From NCBI GenBank assembly GCA_026986655.1, contig JALSOD010000307.1, forward strand, positions 1-22,693: DNA of 22,693 nucleotides, given 5' to 3'. Each line of letters begins with the position of its first letter. Position 1 is the first letter of the stretch. Shown here in pieces: positions 1 to 7,799 of the stretch. The position numbers and the translations under genes were made by a program. Origin of the DNA: Caldifarciminota bacterium. Lineage in GTDB: Bacteria > Hydrothermota > Hydrothermia > B15-G9 > WFZT01. The notes beneath the pieces were generated by a model. It searched no databases, was not told the origin of the DNA, and saw nothing but the letters and a program-made list of their open reading frames with translations.

Positions 1-533
1 ATCAAAGTATCCTGTTTGAAGAGCATGGAGTCTGATGACAGGGTGATTGTGTCCCCCCGTAAAATGGTGGCTTCTGCATCCCTGAAGATTTTACCGGTTG
101 CCTGATTGATAAAGTAAACTCCACTGTCTGCCCTAAATTCAAGAGAATCATTCAGCAAGAAAATAGTTACACCTCCATCTGCAAAGGCTGTATCTCCAAT
201 AATATTGAGTGCTTTTGCCTCAAATAGGGCTGATGAGTCTGTTCCGCTGACATTGAGTTTGAAAACAGTTTGATTGTTCTCTTCATAGTAAATCAAAGAA
301 TCGGCATTGACCATATATGTGGGGGTCTTCAATCTCACGTGACCAAACAGTTTCCCGTGTTTTCTGCTGAGATAATAAATTCCCTCATCAGAGGTGACAA
401 CTGTACTATCGAATTTGAGAGTTACACCATCCTTCAAATAGTAGATGAATTCGCCATTGTTTTTGACGATCTCCAGACTACCTGAGGTAATATTGATTGC
501 AGAAATGACCAAGAAAACTAAGATTTTTATCAT
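1..533 (-). CDS. OstA/LptA-like exported protein (N-terminal part, runs off the window)
   Basis: An open frame of 177 codons reads from the ATG at 533-531 to the window edge without a stop. The first 18 or so residues (MIKILVFLVISAINITSG) look like a signal peptide. The rest is a run of short beta-strand phrases with recurring patterns such as DGVTLKFDSTVVTSDEG, FGHVRL, NADSLIYY, GDTAFADGGVTIF and RGDTITLSSDSMLF. This resembles the stacked jelly-roll strands of OstA/LptA/LptD-N proteins, which carry lipopolysaccharide across the periplasm. The start overlaps the thiI stop (ATGA, 533-530), so translation is probably coupled to thiI. The assignment rests on strand pattern and signal peptide, not on a conserved catalytic motif; another periplasmic beta-solenoid protein is possible. 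The C-terminus is outside the window. Confidence 0.62.
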   Translation of the reverse strand, partial: MIKILVFLVISAINITSGSLEIVKNNGEFIYYLKDGVTLKFDSTVVTSDEGIYYLSRKHGKLFGHVRLKTPTYMVNADSLIYYEENNQTVFKLNVSGTDSSALFEAKALNIIGDTAFADGGVTIFLLNDSLEFRADSGVYFINQATGKIFRDAEATILRGDTITLSSDSMLFKQDTL

Positions 534-1966
534 TTATAAGCTTCCACGCCTCCTTTGAGAGAGTAGGCTTTCAGTCCTTTCTTCCGCATTTCGTTGACAA
601 TGTTGAGACTTCTTGCTCCACGGTAACATGCTACAACGTACACTCTCTTACTGTCAAGTTCATCTATCTTTGCAAGAAGTTCAAATTCATCGATGTTAAT
701 TGCACTTTCAAAGTGCCATTTTTCAAAGTCAATTTTGTCACGAATGTCAAATATAACTGCATTTTCGGGGATTTTATCTAACTCGATCTGGAAATCCAGA
801 ATTTCGATATCATCTACCCTGGTTGGGTAGAAAGTTTTCCTCTTTGAGATAAGCTCAGGTAGAATTTCAATATTTATACCATCTTCCTGTCTTTCAACTG
901 CCTCTTCTGTGGCCCTTGTAACAGGATGTCTGGGGGTGATCTGACAGTACTCCTTCATTGATGAAACGAGATCGTATACTTCTATTTTTCTGGCGAGATC
1001 AACGATTTCCTGCTTGTCAAATGCTACAACTGGTCTGATGATTGGTAATTCAGTTGCAAGAGACGATACAACCAGATTATCATAGGTTTGAGATGCCACC
1101 TGGCCGATAGAATCTCCTGTGGCAATTGCTATGATACCCTTTTCCCTTGCAAGTATATCCGCGGCCCGAATCATATGCCTCTTCAATATGATGTTTCTGT
1201 AACTTTCTTTGATATTTTTCCTTATATCAGCAGTAACAGGTGTAAAATCCACGGTATAAAGAACAGGATCGTATCCGTTTGCGTATCTATCAGAAACGAA
1301 TTTTGCGATTCTAAAAATGGACCTTAACTGAGGCTCACCGGCGAATAGAAAGCTTACAAGGTCCACTTCAAGTCCTCTTTTGAGGAGGAGGTAGTAGGAG
1401 ACCGTAGAATCAAATCCGCCTGAAAATAGTAGGAGAATTTTCCCCTCAATTCCAACTGGTAATCCTCCCGCTCCGGAGATTTTTTCTACAATGAAAAAAG
1501 CGGTATTATCGACAATTTCAACCTCCACTTTAACATCTGGATTGGTCAGATCAACACCGGATGAGTACTGATAGAGCCTTCCTCCAAGCGCTCTCTCCAC
1601 ATCAATAGATTTAAATGGATGAGATCCAGTCCTCTTAACACGTACGGCAAATTTTCTTCCCTTTACCTGGTCTTTGAATATTTCCTCCCCCTTCTCCAGG
1701 ATTTCATCTAAGTTTTGAAATTGGAATTTTAGTGCTCTTTCAAGCTGATTCAGACCAAATACTTTCCTTAAAATTTTGAGAACTTTCTCTGTTGTGCCAG
1801 TTTCAATAATGATCCGTCCGCGTAGCTTTTTAACCTCATAGTCGTAGATTCCAGCCCTCTGGAGCGCGTCATCAATATTTGCGATTAATCTCTCTTCAAA
1901 TCTTTTCCTTACTTTTCTCGACTTAAGAGCAATTTCTCCTAACTTTCCGATGATAATTTCAGTCAT
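530..1966 (-). CDS. thiI: tRNA 4-thiouridine synthase ThiI with C-terminal rhodanese domain
   Basis: ThiI transfers persulfide sulfur from a cysteine desulfurase to U8 of tRNA and, in many bacteria, helps make the thiazole of thiamine. The 478-aa protein has the full long-form layout: an N-terminal ferredoxin-like and THUMP region (about residues 1-165), a PP-loop ATP pyrophosphatase with SGGFDS at about 182-187, the conserved cysteine in EYCQITPRHP (about 341), and a rhodanese domain with active-site CYRGARS (Cys about 447). Both cysteines of the E. coli sulfur relay (Cys344, Cys456) therefore have counterparts. A GTG at 1972 would add two residues, but the ATG at 1966 has GGAGG placed properly before it. 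It overlaps the RNA ligase stop by 8 bp and the next gene by 4 bp, so the three are probably one operon. Confidence 0.95.
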   Translation of the reverse strand: MTEIIIGKLGEIALKSRKVRKRFEERLIANIDDALQRAGIYDYEVKKLRGRIIIETGTTEKVLKILRKVFGLNQLERALKFQFQNLDEILEKGEEIFKDQVKGRKFAVRVKRTGSHPFKSIDVERALGGRLYQYSSGVDLTNPDVKVEVEIVDNTAFFIVEKISGAGGLPVGIEGKILLLFSGGFDSTVSYYLLLKRGLEVDLVSFLFAGEPQLRSIFRIAKFVSDRYANGYDPVLYTVDFTPVTADIRKNIKESYRNIILKRHMIRAADILAREKGIIAIATGDSIGQVASQTYDNLVVSSLATELPIIRPVVAFDKQEIVDLARKIEVYDLVSSMKEYCQITPRHPVTRATEEAVERQEDGINIEILPELISKRKTFYPTRVDDIEILDFQIELDKIPENAVIFDIRDKIDFEKWHFESAINIDEFELLAKIDELDSKRVYVVACYRGARSLNIVNEMRKKGLKAYSLKGGVEAYK

Positions 1967-3056
1967 ACACACCTCCGCCTTGCATCACTTCACTGAATTT
2001 TGAAGTTGATTCAAGGAAAATCTTCTCAAATTCAAGAATGTGCTTCCCATTTTCTCTGTATATCCTTTTTATCCTGAATTTTATGCTCTCTGAGACGGTT
2101 TTCATGTGTTCAAGATATAGAACGAGATTCCCTTCATCGTTGAATCTCAACCTGTAAATGTAAGATAATCTTCCCGACTCCTTGAATTTCCTCACACCTG
2201 TAAGAAACCCTTCAAGAAATGCGTGCCCAAGTCGTTTGAAGAATTCTTCATCTGGTTGAATCCCAAATTCATCCATTGCGAAACCTATCCTGGCAATACG
2301 TGAAGTGTAAAAATTGCCTGGCATTTCAAGTATTAACCAGGAATCTGCGTCTATGTCAGAAACATTAATGTTGATTGTTGTGTATTTTACCACCCGCCTC
2401 CCGTCCGCGGATTTTATAACAACTCCTTCTACTCCTTCATCGTTTAATTTTAAAATGATATTTTTTATCTCGTCGTAGTCGTTTGATATATACTTCCCGA
2501 ATCTTCTAACCTGGGGTATCCTATATATTTCCAATAAATTGTATCTCTCTTCAGGTGGAATCGGCGTTCTCTCACCCTTCATAAAAACATCGAAAGCAAA
2601 GAATTTAATATCTTCTTTGATGTAGGGTGGGTAAACTTCAATGTATGGATTTTCGGGTCCTGCAATCTCACCAGCAATTACGTATCCGGGGTTTTCCTCA
2701 AAAAATCTGCTGAAATCTGCAAAATCCTTTAAACGATCTGTTGAGAATGGACAGATAAAGCCTCCTCGTGTGATGGCAATGATTCTGTTTTTTATTTTTG
2801 TAATTCTAACATTGTAACCGTCAACCTTTTCCTCGATGTAAAATTCGCTCTTAAAATTATTTCGTAAACCCTCTCTAAGTCTCATTATCCTCATGATAGA
2901 GGGGTAGTTAAAGACTATCGTATCACCAGAGATGAAGGTCCCCCTCTTATATTTCCCCATGTCGTCGGATATCCGGTAGTAATGGATGTCAAAATAATCG
3001 CCCTCTGAGAGAATCCCCCTTTCCAGTGCCTTTTTGAGAATTTCCGATATTACCAT
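1959..3056 (-). CDS. ATP-dependent RNA ligase, Rnl3 / Pab1020 family
   Basis: A nucleotidyltransferase-superfamily ligase that joins or circularises RNA through a lysyl-AMP intermediate. The motifs appear in order: motif I EEKVDGYNVR with the catalytic Lys at 77, motif Ia TRGG (96-99), motif III GEIAGPEN (129-136), IIIa FFAFDVF (152-158), motif IV EGVVIKS (210-216) and motif V VVKYT (222-226). A C-terminal region of about 130 residues corresponds to the dimerisation part of the homodimeric archaeal enzymes. Length (365 aa) and the EEKVDGYNVR form of motif I fit the Pab1020/MthRnl family, mostly archaeal with scattered deep-branching bacteria. It is the first gene before thiI and overlaps it by 8 bp. 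There is no Shine-Dalgarno site; TATAAT ends 6 bases before the ATG, suggesting a leaderless mRNA. The RNA substrate cannot be told from sequence. Confidence 0.9.
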   Translation of the reverse strand: MVISEILKKALERGILSEGDYFDIHYYRISDDMGKYKRGTFISGDTIVFNYPSIMRIMRLREGLRNNFKSEFYIEEKVDGYNVRITKIKNRIIAITRGGFICPFSTDRLKDFADFSRFFEENPGYVIAGEIAGPENPYIEVYPPYIKEDIKFFAFDVFMKGERTPIPPEERYNLLEIYRIPQVRRFGKYISNDYDEIKNIILKLNDEGVEGVVIKSADGRRVVKYTTININVSDIDADSWLILEMPGNFYTSRIARIGFAMDEFGIQPDEEFFKRLGHAFLEGFLTGVRKFKESGRLSYIYRLRFNDEGNLVLYLEHMKTVSESIKFRIKRIYRENGKHILEFEKIFLESTSKFSEVMQGGGVYD

Positions 3057-3062
3057 ATAAAC

Positions 3063-3091
3063 ATTATAAAGTGGAATATTAAAATTTCGAA
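3063..3091 (-). promoter_or_regulatory. Putative promoter of RNA ligase-thiI operon, leaderless type
   Basis: On the minus strand, a perfect TATAAT (3068-3063) lies 6 bases before the ATG of the RNA ligase. A weak TTCGAA (3091-3086) lies 17 bases further upstream. A start site 6-7 bases below the -10 would fall on the ATG itself, so the mRNA would have no leader. No Shine-Dalgarno sequence precedes this gene. Confidence 0.5.
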
Positions 3092-3135
3092 ACGGTAACC
3101 TGTAAACGGGATTTTGCTATAAAAAGAGTGGTTTA

Positions 3136-3516
3136 TCAAAGAAAAGTTTTGAGGATCAGGGTTATCAATCCAATCAGAATTGGTATGTTGAATCCGAAGA
3201 TGAGTGATATTAGCAAATTTATGCGCTTATTAATCCCATCGAATCTCTTGTCTATATAATGAGTTAGGCCTTCAAACCTGGTGTTTATATCTTCAAATCT
3301 CTTGTTTATGTCCTCGAATCTTCTGTTTATGCCTCCAAAGCGTCTATCCATGTAATGAAGCATTTCCTCAAATCTTTTATCCATCATATGAGAAAGAAGC
3401 TTTAAATCGTCTTTGATCGCTAAATTTTGGAGATAATTTACTATTCCTTTCCCTCTAAGGATTTTCTCTACAATTCGTTCAATATCCTTTTCGGTTAATT
3501 CTTTAGCCTTTTCCAT
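3136..3516 (-). CDS. Small coiled-coil protein with C-terminal membrane helix, function unknown
   Basis: A 126-aa protein I cannot name. Residues 1-40 are charged and helical. Residues about 45-98 carry repeated heptad units of the form RF(E/D)xxxx (for example RFEDINKRFEDINTRFEG), with aromatic and hydrophobic residues every seven positions, as expected for a parallel coiled coil. The last 25 residues (ISLIFGFNIPILIGLITLI) form one hydrophobic helix with a very short tail, so the protein is probably tail-anchored with the coil in the cytoplasm. Similar RRFEDINRRFE-type proteins occur widely in bacteria and archaea without a known role. The gene stands alone between the methionine operon and the RNA ligase gene. 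Its own promoter is suggested by TTGAAA-17-TAATTT ending 9 bases before the ATG. The coding repeat may inflate or shrink by slippage. Confidence 0.75.
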   Translation of the reverse strand: MEKAKELTEKDIERIVEKILRGKGIVNYLQNLAIKDDLKLLSHMMDKRFEEMLHYMDRRFGGINRRFEDINKRFEDINTRFEGLTHYIDKRFDGINKRINLLISLIFGFNIPILIGLITLILKTFL

Positions 3517-3525
3517 GTCACTTGT

Positions 3526-3554
3526 AAATTAAACTCAAAAGTTTTGAATTTCAA
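3526..3554 (-). promoter_or_regulatory. Possible promoter of the coiled-coil gene
   Basis: Minus-strand TTGAAA (3554-3549), a 17-base spacer, then TAATTT (3531-3526), ending 9 bases before the ATG at 3516. The -10 is weak (3 of 6). The spacer contains an exact odd palindrome, TCAAAAGTTTTGA (3535-3547), which could be an operator but could be chance in AT-rich DNA. Confidence 0.3.
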
Positions 3555-3584
3555 CATATGTGTAAGAGAGAACCTTAAATAAAG

Positions 3585-5438
3585 TTAGTCCTGTGTCTGT
3601 AACTTGTGAAAAGAAGGTTTTTCGAGCCTCTCGAGTATTCGAGAGACAATGTGATATCTGCCAAGAGTTGGCATGAAAAGTACGCCGTTTGCAAGATCGA
3701 GGATGTCGTTGAGAATTTCGAGAGCTATTCTAACACCTTCCTCCTCACCCGCATCCCCGGATTTTCCCTTCATGCGTTCGATGTAGTGCTCTGGTATTTC
3801 TATTCCGGGAACTTCGTTATGGAGATATTCCGCATTTTTGTATGATATGAGTGGCATCAGGCCTGCAATGACTGGAATACCAGCCTCTCTGAGCAATTCG
3901 AAAATGATTTTTGCCTTGTCAGTATTGAAAACGGGTTGAGTCACGACAAAATGAGCCCCTTTCCTGATCTTTTTCATAATATTCTCAAAGTTTTTATAAG
4001 GATCACCTGAAACCCTCATTCCAACACCAATGAAAAAGTTTGTTTTCGACGAAATGGGGTTACCGAGGAAGTCAACACCGTGATTCAGAGCGGACATAAG
4101 TTCAACAAGTCCCTCTGATGTAAGGTCGTAAACTCCGGTAGCAAATGGGTAGTCCCCGATCGATGGTGGATCTCCACCAAGTGCTATAAAATTTTCAAGT
4201 CCAAGGGCGTGTGCACCGAGGAGGTCGGATTGCATGCCGATGATGTTTCTATCCCTGCACGTGTAGTGGATTACAACTTCCTTACCCAATCTGTCTCTGA
4301 GAAGCTTGGCTGTTGAGATCGGTGACATGCGAGGTCTTGCCATGGGACTATCTGACACTGTGATAGCGTGAATATTTTTCACGTGAGGCTCTATCTTTTT
4401 AATAAACCCCTGAAAATTAGCTCCGCGTGGAGGGTCAACCTCCATGAGGAACACTCTGCCTCTCTGGAGCATGTCTTTTAGAGCAGAGTGTATTTCTTCC
4501 TCTTTCCTGATCTCTTCGGCTCTTTCGGTTACCTGTACCCTCGCAATTTTCCTCTTACCCCTTTTTAGGCCATTGAGCCTTTCACGTAAGAGACGGATAT
4601 GCTCCGGTGTTGTACCACAGCAACCACCAATGATTTTTACACCAGCGGCAAGGAACTTTCTTCCATACTCGGCAAAGTAGCGGGGATTATAAGGGTAGTA
4701 GAATTTGCCCTGTACAAACTGTGCAAGCCCTGCATTTGGCATGGCGGAGAGCTCTTTTTTAGTTACAGTAGCCATTTTTCTCACGACTTCGTAAACGTTC
4801 TGAGGTCCCAATCCACAATTTGAGCCAATTGCATCGGCTTCGGTTCTATCAAGTCTGATGCCGACCTCGTAGGGATTTTTTCCGAAAAGTGTTAATCCGT
4901 TGTTAGGAAATGACATTTCGGCTATAACGAAAACGTTCGGATCAATTTCTTTTGCAACTTTTATCCCCACAAGAAGCTCATCAAGACATGAAAAAGTCTC
5001 GAAAACGAGCAGATCCACTCCACCCTCCAGAAGAGCTTCAATCTGTTCTCTAAAAATTTCACGGGCCTCTTCATCTGATAGCCTCTTCTCTTTATCAAGA
5101 GGCCTTGAGATGGGGCCAATTGAACCGGCAACGAAAACTCTCCCCTTTGCAATTTGCTTAGCTATCCTTGCACCGTAATAGTTGATTTCCTGTGTTTTCC
5201 TGCCAATTCCAAAATATTCCTCAAGGATGAATCTGTTAGCCCCAAAGGTGTTTGTGGTGATAACCTCTGCACCGGCTGAAATATAACCCCGGTGAATTTC
5301 CTGTACGATCTCTGGCATTGTGATATTGAGCTCATCATAGCAGAGGCCTTTTGGAACACCTCTCGCGTAGATTTCAGTACCCATTGCGCCGTCAAATATG
5401 ATAAATTCTTTATCGACAAAAAAATCTTTGAAATTCAT
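3585..5438 (-). CDS. Bifunctional homocysteine S-methyltransferase / 5,10-methylenetetrahydrofolate reductase
   Basis: A fusion of two enzymes of methionine synthesis, 617 aa, with the layout of Bacillus YitJ. Residues about 1-290 form a zinc-dependent homocysteine methyltransferase barrel: DGAMGTE (16-22), Cys208 in GSNCGLGPQ, and the Cys273-Cys274 pair in GGCCGTTPEH are the three zinc ligands. After a charged linker (about 290-320), residues about 325-600 form an FAD-dependent MetF barrel with HYTCRDRN (391-398), ALGGDPP (419-425) and a VTQPVF segment. The MetF half makes 5-methyl-THF; the first half could use a methyl donor to make methionine, though the donor is not visible. The start overlaps the metH stop by 4 bp (5438-5435). 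It is the last gene of the operon. I give no gene symbol because the fusion has no single settled name. Confidence 0.93.
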   Translation of the reverse strand: MNFKDFFVDKEFIIFDGAMGTEIYARGVPKGLCYDELNITMPEIVQEIHRGYISAGAEVITTNTFGANRFILEEYFGIGRKTQEINYYGARIAKQIAKGRVFVAGSIGPISRPLDKEKRLSDEEAREIFREQIEALLEGGVDLLVFETFSCLDELLVGIKVAKEIDPNVFVIAEMSFPNNGLTLFGKNPYEVGIRLDRTEADAIGSNCGLGPQNVYEVVRKMATVTKKELSAMPNAGLAQFVQGKFYYPYNPRYFAEYGRKFLAAGVKIIGGCCGTTPEHIRLLRERLNGLKRGKRKIARVQVTERAEEIRKEEEIHSALKDMLQRGRVFLMEVDPPRGANFQGFIKKIEPHVKNIHAITVSDSPMARPRMSPISTAKLLRDRLGKEVVIHYTCRDRNIIGMQSDLLGAHALGLENFIALGGDPPSIGDYPFATGVYDLTSEGLVELMSALNHGVDFLGNPISSKTNFFIGVGMRVSGDPYKNFENIMKKIRKGAHFVVTQPVFNTDKAKIIFELLREAGIPVIAGLMPLISYKNAEYLHNEVPGIEIPEHYIERMKGKSGDAGEEEGVRIALEILNDILDLANGVLFMPTLGRYHIVSRILERLEKPSFHKLQTQD

Positions 5439-6325
5439 TTTTTCATCAGCTCCTCGACTTTTTTAACTGTATCGATTGCGTCACGTCCATAGGCATCAGC
5501 GCCAATCTCTTCAGCAAACTGCTGATTAACGGCAGCCCCTCCTATAATAACTTTTGCCTCTGAATATAGTTCATTTTTTAAGTCAACTACATCTTTCATT
5601 CCATCCATTGTGGTCGTCATAAGGGCAGAAAGACCGATAATATCAGCTTTTTCTCGCAATGCAGTTTCTACAATCGTCCTGGCATCGACATTTTTACCAA
5701 GGTCAATAACATCGTATCCGTAGTTTCTCAAGACAAGGGCAACAATGTTTTTCCCGATATCGTGTAGATCTCCCTTTACGGTTGCCATCACTATTTTGGC
5801 CTTCTTCGAGGCTTTACCATCGAGGGTCAGGTATTTTTCGAGTATTTTGGCTGCCCCTTCCATAGCCTCAGCAGAGAGAATTAACTGAGGCAAAAAGTAA
5901 ATTCTTTTTTCATATAATTCTCCAACCTTCTGCATTGCGGGAATTAGAATTTTATTCAGCACATCAAAGGCATTCATACCAGATTTTATCAGCTGTTCGG
6001 TCAATTTGATGGTAGTTGGACGCTCACCCTCGACCACGCTGTTAAAAAGTTCCTCCTCTGGAGTGAGTGCAGGTTTTTCTTCCTCCTTTATTCTGAGATC
6101 AATCTGTTTTCCATAACGTTCTATGTAAATTTTCATTCCAGGATCACGTCCTGTAAGAGCATTTGCCGCAAGAATAAGATTCTGAATTTCCTGGTCCAGT
6201 GGATTCAGGATTGCAGAATCGAGGCCGTGCCACACAGCTATAGGGAGGAAGGCTCTGTTTAAAAATTTTCTTGCAGGTAGTCCATAAGAGAGGTTGGAAA
6301 GTCCCAAGGTTGTTGCTATACCCAT
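5435..6325 (-). CDS. metH: Methionine synthase MetH, C-terminal part (end of pterin domain, cap and B12 domain) after frameshift
   Basis: This frame carries the rest of MetH. It opens inside the last strands of the methyl-THF-binding barrel (TTLGLSNLSYGLP, then AILNPLD), continues with the four-helix cap (about 85-170) and ends with the cobalamin-binding Rossmann domain (about 175-296), which has GDLHDIGKNI with the cobalt-ligating His at 188. It lacks the C-terminal AdoMet/activation domain of E. coli MetH; that is a separate gene upstream. The ATG at 6325 has no ribosome site and lies in mid-domain, so it is probably not a real start. In-frame codons continue upstream of it (PLRKLLSE) and match the MetH family. 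With the missing bases restored this would be one protein of roughly 790-800 aa. It overlaps the next gene by 4 bp. Confidence 0.85.
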   Translation of the reverse strand: MGIATTLGLSNLSYGLPARKFLNRAFLPIAVWHGLDSAILNPLDQEIQNLILAANALTGRDPGMKIYIERYGKQIDLRIKEEEKPALTPEEELFNSVVEGERPTTIKLTEQLIKSGMNAFDVLNKILIPAMQKVGELYEKRIYFLPQLILSAEAMEGAAKILEKYLTLDGKASKKAKIVMATVKGDLHDIGKNIVALVLRNYGYDVIDLGKNVDARTIVETALREKADIIGLSALMTTTMDGMKDVVDLKNELYSEAKVIIGGAAVNQQFAEEIGADAYGRDAIDTVKKVEELMKK

Positions 6326-7799
6326 TTCTGAGAGCAGCTTCCTGAGAGGTCGAAATGGTGAGAACCACTGGATCTGCTATCAAATCATTCATCGTGAATC
6401 CGCTATCAAGAGCTTTTCCCACAAGTGTATCAATAATTTTTACCCTGTCCTTTGCCGTTTCAGGTATTCCCTTTGAGTCCATGGCAAGTAGTACCAGAGC
6501 TGCTCCGTATTTCCTGGCCAGAGGTAGGAGCTCTCTCCACGTCTCACCGTTGACAGAGTTTAAAACCGGCTTTCCGCCGTATAATTTGAAAGAAGCCTCG
6601 ATGGCTTCAGGGTTAGCATTGTCTATAAAAAGTGGTAGTCTTGAAACATTCTGAAGTGTCCGAATGGCGTCAGAGTAAAATGCCGGGTCTTTTTCGCCCC
6701 GCCGTCCGAGGTTGATGTCAAGCGCATGGGCACCGCTCATCTCCTGTTTCCTGGCGTATTCACGGGCAAGGTTTAGTTTTCCCTCTTTTAATTCATTGTT
6801 CAAATTCTTTTTCCCATACGGGTTTATGTTTTCACCAATTATCTTGAAAGTTAAATTCTTGCCTATGAAAACCGTGGAGTTTCTACTCGAAGCCCTGAAA
6901 AAGGTTTCAATATGTGGTCTTTTGACCGGTTTCTTACCTTTTAAGGCATCGGAGATTAACTTTATATGCTCTGGTGTTGTGCCGCAGCAACCACCAATTA
7001 TGTTGGCACCCAATTCGAAGAATTTCATTGGGTACTGCAAATATTCATCAGGTCCAAGTGGATAAATGATTTTATCTCCGCGCTTTTCCGGTATTCCGGC
7101 ATTGGCGTAAACTATTAGAGGTTTGGTCGAATGTTTAAGAATCTTTTTGATGAAATCAATAAATTCGCGTGGGTGTCCTCCACAGTTTAGACCAAAGATG
7201 TCTACATCCGTAGAGCTGAATGTTACAGATGCTACCTCTGGATCAGAGCCCGTAACGGTCAAACCACCCTCCATAGGATATGAGATGGAGACGGCAATCG
7301 GTAAGTCAGTATTTTCCTTTGCCGCCCTTGCAGCGATCTTTGCTTCAAGGATGTCAATCTGAGTCTCTATCAATAATAAATCTGCCCCTCCTTCTGCAAG
7401 TGCCACTGCCTGTTCTCTGTATATCTCGTAAACTTCATCTTCTGTTAGTTCGCCAAGAGGCTGAATGAGTTTTCCAATGGGTCCCATTGATCCAGCGATA
7501 AAAACATTCCTTGACTCTGCCGCCATCCTCGCAATTTTCACTGCTGCTATGTTTAGTTCACGAACTCTATGCCCGGCGCCAAATTCTTGGAGTTTTATGC
7601 GATTTGCCCCAAAAGTGTTAGTTTCAATTATATCTGCACCGGCTTCAATGTAATCCCGGTGGATACCTTCAATGAGTTCCGGAGATTCTACATTCAAAAT
7701 TTCTGGAAAATCAAATTTTTGTCCTGTTCTACGAATCAACTCTGTGCCCATAGCACCGTCCAATATGAGTATTCGCTCTTTCAGAATCTCCTTTATCAT
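6144..7799 (-). CDS. metH: Methionine synthase MetH, N-terminal part (homocysteine and pterin domains), frameshifted
   Basis: Cobalamin-dependent methionine synthase moves a methyl group from 5-methyl-THF via B12 to homocysteine. Residues 1-300 are the homocysteine domain, with zinc ligands Cys206 (GLNCGGHP) and Cys271-272 (GGCCGTTPEH). Residues about 315-490 are most of the pterin-binding barrel: GENINP, GAHALDINLG, DNANPE, DPVVLTISTSQEAAL. After residue 490 the frame leaves the family: the last 61 residues (from 6329 down to the stop at 6144) are out-of-frame translation of the true pterin and cap sequence. The remainder is read in another frame from about 6346 downward. The gene starts with an ATG overlapping the stop of the activation gene (ATGA, 7799-7796). 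It could be a real pseudogene, an assembly or base-calling fault, or, least likely, a recoding site. Confidence 0.88.
   Translation of the reverse strand: MIKEILKERILILDGAMGTELIRRTGQKFDFPEILNVESPELIEGIHRDYIEAGADIIETNTFGANRIKLQEFGAGHRVRELNIAAVKIARMAAESRNVFIAGSMGPIGKLIQPLGELTEDEVYEIYREQAVALAEGGADLLLIETQIDILEAKIAARAAKENTDLPIAVSISYPMEGGLTVTGSDPEVASVTFSSTDVDIFGLNCGGHPREFIDFIKKILKHSTKPLIVYANAGIPEKRGDKIIYPLGPDEYLQYPMKFFELGANIIGGCCGTTPEHIKLISDALKGKKPVKRPHIETFFRASSRNSTVFIGKNLTFKIIGENINPYGKKNLNNELKEGKLNLAREYARKQEMSGAHALDINLGRRGEKDPAFYSDAIRTLQNVSRLPLFIDNANPEAIEASFKLYGGKPVLNSVNGETWRELLPLARKYGAALVLLAMDSKGIPETAKDRVKIIDTLVGKALDSGFTMNDLIADPVVLTISTSQEAALRNGYSNNLGTFQPLLWTTCKKIFKQSLPPYSCVARPRFCNPESTGPGNSESYSCGKCSYRT
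6333..6346 (-). other. Frameshift junction in metH: collapsed 14-bp repeat
   Basis: The minus-strand 14-mer CTCAGGAAGCTGCT reads, in the upstream frame, as the end of SQEAA and, in the downstream frame, as LRKLL. Both readings match MetH at places about 11 codons apart in the family. This is what remains when two copies of a repeat recombine, slip or are merged in assembly. Restoring frame needs a loss of 2 modulo 3; a 32-bp loss restores the usual family spacing. Confidence 0.65.

Noticed and set aside
270..485. Plus-strand 71-aa frame near the left edge
   Set aside because: Opposite the OstA-like gene, which has a signal peptide, coherent repeats and a coupled start.
6144..6330. Programmed frameshift in metH
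   Set aside because: No slippery heptamer or downstream structure is apparent, and about 11 codons of conserved sequence are missing, which recoding would not explain.
6712..7065. Plus-strand 117-aa frame opposite metH
   Set aside because: Antisense to conserved homocysteine and pterin domain sequence; no independent support.
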